DNA of 64,000 bases from NCBI GenBank assembly GCA_046350295.1, contig JAXMAR010000010.1, positions 1-64,000 on the forward strand, written 5' to 3'. The number at the start of each line of letters is the position of its first letter. Position 1 is the first letter of the stretch. Positions 17,817 to 26,919 of the stretch are shown here, piece by piece. The position numbers were made by a program, and so were the translations under genes. The notes beneath the pieces were generated by a model. That model was not told the origin of the DNA, made no database searches, and saw only the letters and a program-made list of their open reading frames with translations. The stretch is from JAXMAR01 sp046350295 (GTDB lineage: Bacteria; Planctomycetota; Planctomycetia; Gemmatales; Gemmataceae).

Positions 17817-17831
17817 TTTCGCCCGCGAAAT
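17816..17831. repeat. Palindrome, candidate parS centromere site 2
   Basis: Perfect inverted arms ATTTCGC and GCGAAAT around CC, immediately at the parB stop codon. It is identical, in reverse complement, to the core of the palindrome at 15784-15799. The two copies flank parAB and this one adjoins the iteron array. Confidence 0.6.
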
Positions 17832-17845
17832 TCCCATTCCCAGAT

Positions 17846-17977
17846 GGGAGGGTCAAACCGACAGGCCGGGAGGATGGAACCGAGCCGCTGGGAGGTTGGA
17901 ACCGAGAAAGTGGGAGGTTTAGCCCGACAAACCGGGAGGATAGAACCGAGAAAGCGGGAGGTTGGAACCGAGCCAGT
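17846..17977. repeat. Six direct iterons, exact 22-bp period (candidate origin of replication)
   Basis: GGGAGG starts at 17846, 17868, 17890, 17912, 17934 and 17956, an exact 22-bp spacing. Each unit continues with a T-rich dinucleotide, then mostly GAACCGA and a variable 5-6 bp. Twenty-two bp is about two helical turns, so all copies face the same side of the DNA, as in iteron plasmids that bind a Rep protein. A RepA-like gene starts about 145 bp downstream. I saw no clear DnaA box; the following 17990-18120 stretch is somewhat more AT-rich. Confidence 0.8.
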
Positions 17978-18121
17978 TTCCCTGCGATTGGCTTGAACAA
18001 GCCAAGAAGCAGCCGGAATCCTGCCAGACAACCTTTATGACTTCTCGTGACCTCATTTTACCATTTCACACAAGCCCCAGCTTTTGACTTGAGCAATCGC
18101 TCCCCTCTACCATGTTCGATA

Positions 18122-19684
18122 ATGGTGTGTGCGGAAAAACCGATTGGCAGGCCGGCCGGCGACCAGTTGCCGGTGGCCACCGCTCGCCGGGACATCGATC
18201 CGGCGGCCCGCACGATCAAGGCTGAAGTCAATTTGCTTCGGCTACCCCTCTTCGCTTTGCATACCAAGGGGCTCAAGACCCTTGAAGGCATCGAATGCCG
18301 CGGACGGGTGCAACGCGACGGGAAAACGCACGAGTACGCTCTCCGTGTCAGCCGCAACACGAGTTCCCTCTACCCCGGACCTCTGTCCCGCAAGGTCCAC
18401 TTCGCCCTTTTGAGCATCGCGACGGAGCGTGGTTTCCCGCTCGCCAATCCCGTCACCTGGACCTGGCGCGACCTGTGCCGCCGCATGGACATTGCCTACG
18501 CCGGACAGAAAGGCGTACGCGAAATCAAGGCCGCCATTCGTGCGACACACGGCGTCGTCATTCACACGCAGTTCGCCCTGTTCGCCAGCGCCACGGGACA
18601 AGCGCTGCCAATGCACGAACGGGGCCACCACCTCTACAACGACTATGCCTTCTGCAACGAGACCCGCCCGGACGGCACGATTGCCGACGCCAACGCCGTC
18701 TGGTTCGCTGACTGGTATCTCGACAACCTCAACGCGCTTTATTCAGCTCCCCTCGACTTCGAGCTGTGGAAATCGCTCGAAGCCCGCAGTCCGATCGCGA
18801 GCCGGCTGTACGAGTTTCTGCAACTGAACCTCTACGGCGGCACGCCCGTCTACCGCATCAACTATCCCAACCTAGCGAAGCTCCTGCCCGTCCGCACCGA
18901 GCGTTATCTATCCGACGCTCGCAAGCAGCTCGGGCCGGCCATAGCCTTGTTGCAGCAGGCCGGCGTTATCGAAAGCGGCGGCTGGGACGAAAGCCGCGAC
19001 GGGCTCATTCAACTCCACTTCACGCGCGGGCCGATCTTGCGAGCCGCAGCGCCGAAGAACGCGCACCGTGATCCCGTGCTCGCCGAGGACGCCCTCGGCT
19101 CCGTCAGCGTGGCAGAGATACGTAGCACCCAGCCGGCTGAATGGCACCTGGTCCGGGATTTCTACAAGCTCTGGACCGGCGAAGCTTTTACCAAGCCGAC
19201 CCCCAAGGAATTGACGGCAGCCCGCGAACTGCTGGAACGCTTCGGCCGGACGAAACTGCACACTCTTCTCCCCTTGGCCATCAAACGCCTAAAGGAAGAG
19301 TGGCCCGACGCAAAGACCTTCGGGGCGATCGCCAAATACTTGCCTGAAGTGAACGATGAATATGACCGGCGTCAACGCATCGCTGAACGCCAGAAGGATG
19401 CAACTCTGCAGGAAGAATTGGACGAGAAGCGCCGCGAGCAAGAACGCGAGCGGCAGAGACACATTGTCGAAGAACACCGCGCGGCATGGCAGCAATTGTC
19501 GTCCGCTGACCGTGAGCAAATCGAGGACCACATCCGCAACACTTGGCCGCATGCCGCCCGCGTCCCGGCCTTGTTCGAGCGACTCTGCATTCTGCATTTC
19601 GCCCAGACGCGACGTGCCAGCGTCGCTGACGCTTCCCCCGGCGACGAAAAATCTGCGCTTCTGCCAGCCACTTGTGATAGTTAG
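18122..19684 (+). CDS. Replication initiator protein A-like (RepA)
   Basis: A 520-residue protein. The core (about residues 25-320) resembles the plasmid replication initiator A family with tandem winged-helix domains: IKAEVNLLRLPLFALHTKG, YPGPLSRKVHFALLS, a region around DIAYAGQKGVREIKAAI, and SRLYEFLQLNLYGG, where YEFL is typical. The C-terminal 120 residues are a charged coiled-coil-like stretch (RIAERQKDATLQEELDEK). It likely binds the upstream iterons and opens the origin. The start ATG 18122 is uncertain; a GTG at 18047 in the same frame would add 25 residues. Its place beside parAB and the iterons strongly supports a replication role. Confidence 0.85.
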   Translation: MVCAEKPIGRPAGDQLPVATARRDIDPAARTIKAEVNLLRLPLFALHTKGLKTLEGIECRGRVQRDGKTHEYALRVSRNTSSLYPGPLSRKVHFALLSIATERGFPLANPVTWTWRDLCRRMDIAYAGQKGVREIKAAIRATHGVVIHTQFALFASATGQALPMHERGHHLYNDYAFCNETRPDGTIADANAVWFADWYLDNLNALYSAPLDFELWKSLEARSPIASRLYEFLQLNLYGGTPVYRINYPNLAKLLPVRTERYLSDARKQLGPAIALLQQAGVIESGGWDESRDGLIQLHFTRGPILRAAAPKNAHRDPVLAEDALGSVSVAEIRSTQPAEWHLVRDFYKLWTGEAFTKPTPKELTAARELLERFGRTKLHTLLPLAIKRLKEEWPDAKTFGAIAKYLPEVNDEYDRRQRIAERQKDATLQEELDEKRREQERERQRHIVEEHRAAWQQLSSADREQIEDHIRNTWPHAARVPALFERLCILHFAQTRRASVADASPGDEKSALLPATCDS

Positions 19685-19748
19685 AGATTGGCGCTATGCT
19701 TCCCGCTGTGAAACGACCGATCTTGACGTATCTTCTTATTCTTGGCAC

Positions 19749-19943
19749 ATGCTACTTGGTGCTTGGCTTAGAGGCTTGGTGCATCGTCGCCAGGTTCGCC
19801 ACGACTCATCCTGCCCACACTGCGGATCGAGCAATACCCGCCCCGATGTAGGATTGGAGAATTTTGAGGACGGTTGTCCGCGCTGGGTCTGCGTCGATTG
19901 CCGTCAGAACTTCTTACTTCGCCAAATCGACACTGGAACCTGA
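19749..19943 (+). CDS. Small zinc-ribbon protein
   Basis: A 64-residue reading frame with CPHC near residue 21 and CVDC near residue 51, a four-cysteine zinc-ribbon arrangement, separated by an acidic DVGLENFEDG stretch. A 52-residue frame with a strongly hydrophobic segment starts slightly upstream at ATG 19696 in another phase and overlaps it; I judged the cysteine pattern the better support. It follows repA by 64 bp. Function is unknown; such short zinc ribbons are often transposase or transcription-factor fragments. Confidence 0.45.
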   Translation: MLLGAWLRGLVHRRQVRHDSSCPHCGSSNTRPDVGLENFEDGCPRWVCVDCRQNFLLRQIDTGT

Positions 19944-20108
19944 CGCCGGACGCTTTTGTCTCGTTTTACACCGGACGGCGTCTGTATGACGTGCGCTGTT
20001 TGATCGCCTTTCGCCCAGCCGTCTGCGGCGGACCCAGCGGCGGGAGCGCCGGCGGCCGGAGGCCGACCAGGCGACGGCTCTCCTATGCGGAGAACGCCAC
20101 CTTACCAG

Positions 20109-20279
20109 GGGACGCCACTCGCGAGGCAGACGCCCGCGAGCCCCCCTCCTCGACACGCTCAGGCCGATCACCGGCCATGTCCGCGCTGGATACCCAGCAG
20201 CGGACCGCGGCTCGGAGGGGGGCTTCGCGGGCCATGCCCACCCAGCACCGTCACCGGCATGGGCTGCGAGTGGCGTCCC
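20109..20279. ncRNA. Candidate multi-branched structured element 1
   Basis: The 418 bp between 19944 and 20361 hold no gene but are full of inverted repeats. They nest into one closed structure: P1 20109-20122 with 20266-20279 (14 bp, perfect); P2 20133-20149 with 20214-20231 (17 bp with one bulge); P3 20232-20238 with 20256-20262; and inside P2 two hairpins, 20162-20176 and 20179-20205. Just outside is a 20323-20342 hairpin with an 8-bp stem and GATT loop, placed like a terminator for either direction. This could be a noncoding RNA, an origin of transfer, or an attenuator. No known RNA family was recognised, and the transcribed strand is unknown. Confidence 0.45.
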
Positions 20280-20361
20280 GCACGCTTCCGCGTACGCGTG
20301 ACAACCGCGGAGCGGGACGCTACCGCCGCCGATTGGCGGCGGCTGACGAGCCGATCCGGCG

Positions 20362-21589
20362 TCATTCGAGTTTCCAGTCCTTGCGTTCCGCCCGCACCAG
20401 GTACGCCTCGATCTCCTGCCATTCCGCCAGTGTCAGCGACTCCGGCTGGCGGTCCTTGAACTTGCCGCCGTACATCTTGCTCGTCCAAGCCAGGCGGACC
20501 GGCGTCACCTGCGACAGGGCAGGCCCAGCACGTTGCCGCATGCCGTCTTCGCCTTCGGTGTCACAATCGAGCAGGACTCGTCACGATGCCGACCGCCAGT
20601 TCGCGGCGTGAGTTCGCGGCGGCTTTCTCGGCTTGCTCGCGAGTGATGGTGTTCGAGCAGAGGCCTACCGCCGGGATGCCGAGCGTTGCCAGGCGGATCA
20701 CGTCGTTGGAGCCTTCCACGAGCACGAGACCGAGGGCCTTTAGCTTTTCAGCGTGTTCGGCGGCGCGCAATCGGTGCTGGCCGAACAGTTCCAGGCCGCG
20801 ATGGAACCCCTTCACGAAGTGGAATTTCTCCGGTTCCCTCTCGCTTTTGTCGCCGGCCGCCCACGCCTTGTGTTTCTCCTCGAACTCCGGGTCGCGGCCG
20901 AACCACGTCAGCACCTCTCCGGCTTCCGAGCGGTAGCAGTACACGATCTTGCCCCGCATCGTCCCGCCCGACTTGTCCTCCCCGGTGTCGCGCGGCAGGT
21001 AACCCGCACCCCACTTCCGACACTCCTCGGAAGAGAGAAAGGGGCGGCGGCGGAAGTAGGCCGACACGGCGGGAGGCATCGCGGCCACGTCGAGCACGAA
21101 CTTCCGGTCCAGGTCGGTCAGCCCGCGCGCCCGCATGTTTTCGGAGTCCTTCAACGGCACGTTGACCTTGGGCGCCTCCTGCTTTTTGGGGGCCGGAGCG
21201 GTCCCGCTCGGGGTCTCCCCTCGCATGACGCCGTTCACCATCGCTGCGATATCGGCCGCGATCGCCTTGAAGCGGTCGCCGCGGGGCTTGCCGCTGCTCG
21301 CCTCGCCGGGCTTCATCAGATCGCACAGCGACACCAAGTTTCCGCTCTTGCCGCAGCCGTACTGGTGGCAGTGCCACTGTTTGGCGGGGTGATCCGTCTG
21401 GATCGCCAGGGCGCGGTCGCCGGTCTCTGCCGTGCGGCCGCAGTTCAGGAAGCAGCGCGCCCGCGTTTCGCTGCCGACTTTGTGCAGTTCGGGGAGCGGC
21501 ACGCCGTAGAACGTGGCCGCCTGCTCCAACGAAACCTGCGGCATCAGGTCGTCAACCTTAATGAACGAAGACTTCTTTTCGGCAGCCAT
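20362..21589 (-). pseudogene. CHC2/TOPRIM plasmid primase, frameshifted
   Basis: ATG 21589 begins a protein with a CHC2-type zinc-binding region (RCFLNCGRTAE, then WHCHQYGCGKSGN) and later a primase-like core. The TOPRIM region starts (LVLVEGSNDVIRLATLGIP) but the frame hits TGA at about 20563 right where the second TOPRIM motif should be. In the +1 frame the sequence continues as LLDCDTEGEDGMRQ, the expected metal-binding DxD-E motif, and then runs on to TGA at 20362-20364. A single-base change near 20572-20580 therefore splits the gene. It may be a real mutation, a sequencing error, or programmed slippage. The gene diverges from the replication-relaxation gene, with only 58 bp between starts. 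Confidence 0.75.
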
Positions 21590-21647
21590 GCAAGGGGAAG
21601 TGAAGTGATAAAAGCAGGAGGCGCATGCTATCCTGAACTCCATTCTC

Positions 21648-22562
21648 ATGACAAGCCCTGGTGCTCACTCCTTGTTGACGGCCCGCGACCTGGAGATCCT
21701 GGGGGCTTTGGACCATTCGCCGCTCACCGCGGAGCAGCTGCTCAAGCTCAGTGCCACGTTCGCCGCGCCGTTCACGTCCGAACGCAGGGTCCGCGAGCGG
21801 ATGCAGCAACTCTGCGCCGCCGGCCGGGTGCGCCGGTGGCTGTATGCCACCGCCGGCCGCGGCGCCCTCGGCTACTACACCCTGAGCCGGCTCGGGCACC
21901 AGCTTCTGCACACAGACGGCCAGGAGCTCGCTGCCAATCGCGCGTTCGGACCGGTCGGCATCGCCCGGCAGTACCATACCCACCGCCTCGCCGACTTCAT
22001 TGTGCACACCGCCGTCTGTGCCCATAGGGCCGGACTGAGATTCACCGGTTTTTACCGCGAGAATGCGTTCCGACTCAGCGTGGGCACCGAATCGCTCTAC
22101 CCCGACTGTGCCTTCCAGCTGGTCACCCCCTCGGGCTTCCCGTTCTCGTTCTTCGTCGAACTCGACAACAGCACCGAGGCCGTTCGCTCTGACAAGGACC
22201 GTGACAGCTGGCACCGAAAACTACGGCTCTATGACGCCTTCCAGGACCAGACACACGTCCGGTTCCGCGTCCTCGTCCTTGCGACCCGAAGCGAAGAGCG
22301 TGCCCGCCACATCCTCGATGCCGCCAAGGCGGTGATGGCGAATCCGCAGCGTGGGCTTGTCTACGCGGCACACCTCGACGAAGTGCTGGCCCGGGCAGAG
22401 GCGCTGACCACGCCCTGTTTCCGGGACCACTTGGGCCGCCGCCGCGCCTTGGTCTGGTTTGTCCGGCCCCGCGTCCAAGCCATCGTACCCGTCCCCTATT
22501 CCACCCCCCCGCCGGTATGCTATTCTCCGCCTCCTGCCATCGCATCGGCCTCCCCGGTGTAA
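21648..22562 (+). CDS. Replication-relaxation family protein
   Basis: A 304-residue protein with an N-terminal winged helix (LLTARDLEILGALDHSPLT, then RERMQQLCAAGRVRRW) and a LGYYTLSRLGHQLL segment, followed by an HRLADFIVHTA helix and a nuclease-like core (YPDCAFQLVTPSG and FFVELDNSTEAV, then KLRLYDAF). This matches the replication-relaxation (Replic_Relax) family found on plasmids and integrative elements next to VirD4-like ATPases, as here. The E-x-D..K arrangement recalls PD-(D/E)XK folds. The proline-rich tail is unusual. A second member lies at 41091-41954. Confidence 0.8.
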   Translation: MTSPGAHSLLTARDLEILGALDHSPLTAEQLLKLSATFAAPFTSERRVRERMQQLCAAGRVRRWLYATAGRGALGYYTLSRLGHQLLHTDGQELAANRAFGPVGIARQYHTHRLADFIVHTAVCAHRAGLRFTGFYRENAFRLSVGTESLYPDCAFQLVTPSGFPFSFFVELDNSTEAVRSDKDRDSWHRKLRLYDAFQDQTHVRFRVLVLATRSEERARHILDAAKAVMANPQRGLVYAAHLDEVLARAEALTTPCFRDHLGRRRALVWFVRPRVQAIVPVPYSTPPPVCYSPPPAIASASPV

Positions 22563-22805
22563 ACGCGGTCATCCGGCCCGTTTCCCTCTCCGCCAGCACA
22601 GGCGCTCGGCCCAGGTCCACCGGCGTTGGAGACCGTGCTGGCCGCCGGTTCCGGCCGAGGCGTCGCTCACCGCTTCCGCCTCCGCGGATTGGGCCAGCAC
22701 CCAGCGGGACCGACGCGGCGCAGGCCCCGCTTCGCACGCACTCGGAGCGGGGAAGTTTTGCTATCACGTGGCGAGCTGTCCACTTTTTGTTTCACTAACG
22801 ATCCG

Positions 22806-25076
22806 ATGTTGGCTTTGCTCCGCGTGCCGGCCGACAACAACCGCGGCCCGTTGTTCATGGAACATGCCCTCGCCGGCATTCACCAGGGAATAGGTCGCCG
22901 AACGTCCATCACCTTCGGCATCGAGACCATCGACGGCTCGGTAAGCCTGACCTGCCGTTTCCCGGCGGAGCTGCAGCGCCTTGTCGAAAGCCAGCTTTTC
23001 GCACAATACCCGGACGCCGGCTGTACGCTTGTGGCCGAGCCGCAGCGTGCGCCGGGCTCGCAGACTTGGCACGTCGAAGTGACACTGGCGCCGACGCTGT
23101 TTCCGATCCGCCGCCATGCCCAGTTCGAGGACAACCTAAACCGGCAGCTGGCCGATCCCATGAGCGCGCTCATCGCCGCTGTTCAGCACGCCGGGCGTCT
23201 GCACGCACGAGTTGAGATCACCGTCCGTCCGGCCCGGCGGCGCCTGAAACGCCGTGCCGAGCGCTGCCTGAAGCGATTGGCAACGCCATTCTTCCGCGAC
23301 CATCCGCACCTGGCCCACCGCTTCGCGGAGTGGTCTTTGTCGCGGCATGGACCAGTGCGGTTCGCGGCCTGGATCGCATCGCTCATATTGCCCAGGGGCG
23401 AAATGCACGCCAAGGGGATGCTTCACCAGTCGGCCACCAGGCACGACCGGGAAGACGACCTGCAGGCCGCCAGTGACAAGCTCGGCCGGCTGCTCTTCGA
23501 GGCGCGAATTCGACTGAGCATTGACGGCCCCGCCGACGACGAGCAGCAAGCCGCCGCCATTCTTCACGAGCTGGCCGGCGCATTTGGGCAATTCAGCGCT
23601 CCCCGCCTCGCCCGGTTTCACACTGGGCCGGTAAGGACTGATGGATCCTCGACCGGCCTCGGCCGCGAAGCCCCGTTCCTGCTTTCCACCGAGGAGCTAG
23701 CGACCCTGTTCCACCCGGCGACCGCCACCGTTCGCGGGCCGGCCATTGCCCAGGTCGAAAGCCGCGAGTTTCCGCCACCGGTGACGCTGCCCACGCCCGA
23801 GAAGTCCCCCGACATCGCCGTGCTGGGAGTCACCAGCTACCGGGGCACGTCGCGATCCTTCGGCCTACTGCCCGACGATCGCCGCCGGCACCTCGCCATC
23901 CTCGGCAAAACCGGCATGGGCAAGACGACCCTGCTGCATCACCTGATCGCATCCGACATCCGCGCCGGCCGTGGCATTGGCCTGGTCGATCCGCATGGCG
24001 ACCTCGCCGAGGCTCTGCTCGACGCCATCCCGCCCCACCGCACCAACGACGTGGTCGTGTTTGACGCTGGCGATACCGACCATCCGTTGTCTTTCAACGT
24101 CCTCGACTGCCCGCAGTCTGGCCAACGGCCGCTGGTGGCGTCCGGGGTCCTGTCTGCGTTCAAGAAGCTCTACGGCGATTCGTGGGGACCGCGGTTAGAA
24201 CACATTCTCCGCAATGCCTTACTCGCGCTCCTCGACGTGCCCGGCACATCGCTCGTCTCGCTGTTGCGGCTGCTGAGCGAGCCCCGGTTCCGGGCCGAAA
24301 TCGCCAGCCACGTGGCCGATCCGGTCGTTCGCACCTTCTGGCAACGGGAGTTCGCCGGCATGCCAGTCAAGCTGCAGATCGAAGCCGTGGCGCCCGTCCA
24401 AAACAAGATCGGCGCCTTCGTTAGCTCGCCGATCTTGCGGAACATCATTGGCCAAACCCGCAACGCCCTGCCGCTCCGGCGGCTCATGGATGAAGGCAAG
24501 ATCATCCTGTGCAACCTGAGCAAGGGACGCATCGGCGACGACGCCAGCGCGCTCTTGGGGTCGTTTCTCGTGACCGCAATCCAGCTGGCAGCCATGAGCC
24601 GCGCCAATGTCCCCGAGCGTGAGCGCCGCGACTTCTGGCTATACGTCGATGAGTTTCAGAACTTCGCCACCGAGTCGTTCGCCTCGATCCTGAGCGAAGC
24701 CCGCAAGTACCGCCTCGGCCTCACCGTCGCCAACCAGTACTTGGCCCAGATCGACGAAGCCACTCTCAACGCTCTCTTCGGCAACGTCGGCACCCTCGTC
24801 GCCTTCCAGGCCGGCGCCCGCGACGCCGAGCTCCTGGCCGAGCAGTTTGGCGACCTCACCAGCCAGGACCTGCTCCGACTCCCCCGCTACCAGGCATACT
24901 CTCGCCTCCTCATCGAAGGAATGCCGAGCCCGCCCTTCTCGATGCGAACACTGCCGCCGCCGTCAACGCGCCGCCGCACGGCCCGGCCCACTGTCATCCG
25001 CCGGACCTCCCGCCACCGCTTCGCGCGCCCCCGAGCCCAGGCCGAGCAGGAGATCGCCGCCGCCCTTCATGTCTGA
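22806..25076 (+). CDS. VirD4/TraD-like coupling ATPase, copy 1
   Basis: A 756-residue protein. Walker A GKTGMGKTT is near residue 366, GLVDPHGDLAEALLDAIP follows it, and Walker B FWLYVDEFQNF is near 610, with a final QYLAQI/ALFGNVGTLVAFQ segment. These are typical of type IV secretion coupling proteins and related TraM recognition-site-binding ATPases, which pump DNA or control access to a channel. No transmembrane helices are visible, so it may be a soluble VirD4 relative. ATG 22806 has no ribosome-binding site; an in-frame TTG lies 180 bp upstream but the intervening sequence is low-complexity. It follows the replication-relaxation gene after 243 bp in which I see nothing. Confidence 0.85.
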   Translation: MLALLRVPADNNRGPLFMEHALAGIHQGIGRRTSITFGIETIDGSVSLTCRFPAELQRLVESQLFAQYPDAGCTLVAEPQRAPGSQTWHVEVTLAPTLFPIRRHAQFEDNLNRQLADPMSALIAAVQHAGRLHARVEITVRPARRRLKRRAERCLKRLATPFFRDHPHLAHRFAEWSLSRHGPVRFAAWIASLILPRGEMHAKGMLHQSATRHDREDDLQAASDKLGRLLFEARIRLSIDGPADDEQQAAAILHELAGAFGQFSAPRLARFHTGPVRTDGSSTGLGREAPFLLSTEELATLFHPATATVRGPAIAQVESREFPPPVTLPTPEKSPDIAVLGVTSYRGTSRSFGLLPDDRRRHLAILGKTGMGKTTLLHHLIASDIRAGRGIGLVDPHGDLAEALLDAIPPHRTNDVVVFDAGDTDHPLSFNVLDCPQSGQRPLVASGVLSAFKKLYGDSWGPRLEHILRNALLALLDVPGTSLVSLLRLLSEPRFRAEIASHVADPVVRTFWQREFAGMPVKLQIEAVAPVQNKIGAFVSSPILRNIIGQTRNALPLRRLMDEGKIILCNLSKGRIGDDASALLGSFLVTAIQLAAMSRANVPERERRDFWLYVDEFQNFATESFASILSEARKYRLGLTVANQYLAQIDEATLNALFGNVGTLVAFQAGARDAELLAEQFGDLTSQDLLRLPRYQAYSRLLIEGMPSPPFSMRTLPPPSTRRRTARPTVIRRTSRHRFARPRAQAEQEIAAALHV

Positions 25077-25353
25077 ACGTAGGCCGGTCTCATCCCGTGA
25101 TGAGATTGATCGGTAACACCTTGACAGCCGGCAAAATCAGGTCGGCATCGACGAACGACCGCAGCCTCATCACCAAAACGCTTGCCTTGCGTTGTGCGCC
25201 CTCAGCCAAAAAGTGTTACCCATCACTCCGTCATCATTTGCCATTGCGCCCGTCTCCGACTGGGTTCAGAGTTGGCCCCTTGCCCCAACTTCGGAGCAAG
25301 GACCGAATCATCGGTCTTTCGCATCACCGTCAGGCATTTGCAAAGGAGCAACC

Positions 25354-25677
25354 ATGCCAACCACGAACCTGCTGTCGTATCTGGCCACGCTACGGGCCGC
25401 GCCGGTCATCCCCCGGCCGCCGAAGGAAGAATGGGCCGCAATGATCGCCCGGACCGCACGGCCCGGCGTCATCTGCGAAATCGACGAGGAGACTTACGAT
25501 TACTTCCTCGACGTCCTGCCGCCCAGGTACCTCGGCCGCGGCTTTGCCTTCGCCGAGGGCGCCGAATCATTCCGCTACTTCTGGCACGTCAAGCCCGCCC
25601 AGTATTTCTGTCGCCAACTCACGTGGGACGAGACGGTGGAATTCTGCCGCCTCGCCGACATTTCCCTTCCCTGGTAA
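25354..25677 (+). CDS. DUF1419-like small protein
   Basis: A 107-residue protein with AAAGGAG 6-7 nt upstream of ATG 25354. The central block ICEIDEETYDYFLDVLPPRYL, followed by GFAFAEGAESFRYFW and FCRQLTWDETVEF, resembles DUF1419, a plasmid-associated family of unknown function. It begins a plus-strand run of closely spaced small genes. Probably cytosolic; there is no membrane segment. Confidence 0.65.
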   Translation: MPTTNLLSYLATLRAAPVIPRPPKEEWAAMIARTARPGVICEIDEETYDYFLDVLPPRYLGRGFAFAEGAESFRYFWHVKPAQYFCRQLTWDETVEFCRLADISLPW

Positions 25678-25700
25678 CGCCTTACACGAAAGGACCTCAC

Positions 25701-25946
25701 ATGGACCCACAAGAAACCTGGGACCAGCTGCTTACTGCCTACGCAGAAGGTGACTGGGACCGCATTGAAGAACTCGCCACGGCCCTGAGCGAATGGCTCC
25801 GCAAGGGTGGCTTCCCGCCGACAGTTCTCGGCCAACCCGGACTCGGAGCGGAATTCGAGCAAGCCTTGGCCCAGGCCGGCTGCGATTTCTGCCTTGAAAC
25901 TCTGAATGCCCGCTGGGCCTCGACATCGACAGGAGATGGCGAATGA
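25701..25946 (+). CDS. Hypothetical small acidic protein
   Basis: An 81-residue acidic helical protein (MDPQETWDQLLTAYAEGDW, then RIEELATALSEWLRKGGFPP). AAAGGA precedes the ATG. The stop overlaps the next start as ATGA, so it is part of a coupled small-gene operon. The family is not recognised; similar short proteins are common on integrative elements of planctomycetes. Confidence 0.6.
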   Translation: MDPQETWDQLLTAYAEGDWDRIEELATALSEWLRKGGFPPTVLGQPGLGAEFEQALAQAGCDFCLETLNARWASTSTGDGE

Positions 25947-26212
25947 GCCTCACCACCCACATCGGCTATGGGCCGTTCCAGTTGCAAGACTTTCGGCCCG
26001 GTGAATGTTTCGCCCGTTTCGATGGCACGCTGGCCAAGGTGATTGAACCGCAACCAGCCGGCCGACCCGACCACGTTTGCGTTTGGAACAACTTCGAGAC
26101 CAGCAACGCCGAGCGGCTCTGGCTGCACAAGACGGCGCTCGCCTACGCCGTCTCGCCGGAGCAAGCACGGACGATTGTGCAACGAAAGAAAGGCAAACCG
26201 CATGAGGGATGA
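25943..26212 (+). CDS. Hypothetical small protein
   Basis: An 89-residue protein whose ATG overlaps the stop of the previous gene. It contains beta-rich segments (FARFDGTLAKVIEP, DHVCVWNNFETSN) and a basic C-terminus. The family is not recognised. It overlaps the start of the DUF2958 gene by 11 bp. Confidence 0.55.
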   Translation: MSLTTHIGYGPFQLQDFRPGECFARFDGTLAKVIEPQPAGRPDHVCVWNNFETSNAERLWLHKTALAYAVSPEQARTIVQRKKGKPHEG

Positions 26213-26534
26213 CGCCTACGATTACCTCCCCGCTTCGCTGGCGAGCCACATTCCACGGCTCTATACCACGGAAAAGCTCGCCGACCCCACCATCTTCATC
26301 AAGCTCTTCACACCCGACTCCAACTGGACCTGGTACCTGCTCGAATACGATCCGGCCGAACGCTTGGGCTTTGGCCTGGTAATCGGCCACGAACAGGAAC
26401 TGGGCTACTTCTCGCTGGAGGAGATGGAAGAGTCCCGCGGCCCCCTTGAGCTGCGGATCGAACGCGACCTGCATTTCAAGCCGCTTCCGTTGTCCCAAGT
26501 TCGCGACACACAATCCCGAAAGGAGAACCAATGA
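26202..26534 (+). CDS. DUF2958 domain protein
   Basis: A 110-residue protein that matches the DUF2958 pattern: IPRLYTTEKLADPTIFIKLF, PDSNWTWYLLEYDPAE, FGLVIGHEQELGYFSLEEM. This family of unknown function is typical of plasmids, phages and integrative conjugative elements and supports the mobile nature of this region. The ATG is inside the end of the previous gene and the stop overlaps the next one as ATGA. Confidence 0.8.
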   Translation: MRDDAYDYLPASLASHIPRLYTTEKLADPTIFIKLFTPDSNWTWYLLEYDPAERLGFGLVIGHEQELGYFSLEEMEESRGPLELRIERDLHFKPLPLSQVRDTQSRKENQ

Positions 26535-26737
26535 TCGTGAACCTCGAAGACGGCCGCTGCCGAACCTGCGGCGGCCAATTGGAAATCATGGACACCGACG
26601 ACTGCTCGATGTCCGTGACGTGCATGGACTGCGCCGACAGCTACCCGGTCGAACCCGACGCCTTCGGCGACGGATGCATGACGTACTTCTTCCCGATTCG
26701 AACCAGGCAAATGCTCGGCAAGGAGGATGAGGCATGA
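26531..26737 (+). CDS. Small zinc-finger-like protein
   Basis: A 68-residue protein with two CxxC pairs (CRTCGG at residues 10-15 and CMDCAD in the middle), giving a likely zinc ribbon followed by an acidic tail. AAAGGAG sits just before the ATG. It is coupled by 4-bp overlaps to both neighbours. Function unknown. Confidence 0.55.
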   Translation: MIVNLEDGRCRTCGGQLEIMDTDDCSMSVTCMDCADSYPVEPDAFGDGCMTYFFPIRTRQMLGKEDEA

Positions 26738-26919
26738 AGCAACGTCGCAAGCCTTTGGCCAAGCAACAGCAGCAGAAGGAAAGGTACCGCTTCACGAAGC
26801 AGGACTGCCAGCGCGGGTACCGCGCAGCGTTGGCCAAGTGCATGGAGGATTGGGCCCTCTACGCCTGGTTCTTCCATCGCATCCGTGGGCATTACCGGCA
26901 CAAGGAGGAAAAGCCATGA
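26734..26919 (+). CDS. Small basic protein
   Basis: A 61-residue lysine/glutamine-rich protein (MKQRRKPLAKQQQQKERYRF) followed by an amphipathic helix with aromatic residues. It overlaps the previous and next genes by 4 bp each. The composition suggests nucleic-acid binding, but no family is recognised. Confidence 0.5.
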   Translation: MKQRRKPLAKQQQQKERYRFTKQDCQRGYRAALAKCMEDWALYAWFFHRIRGHYRHKEEKP

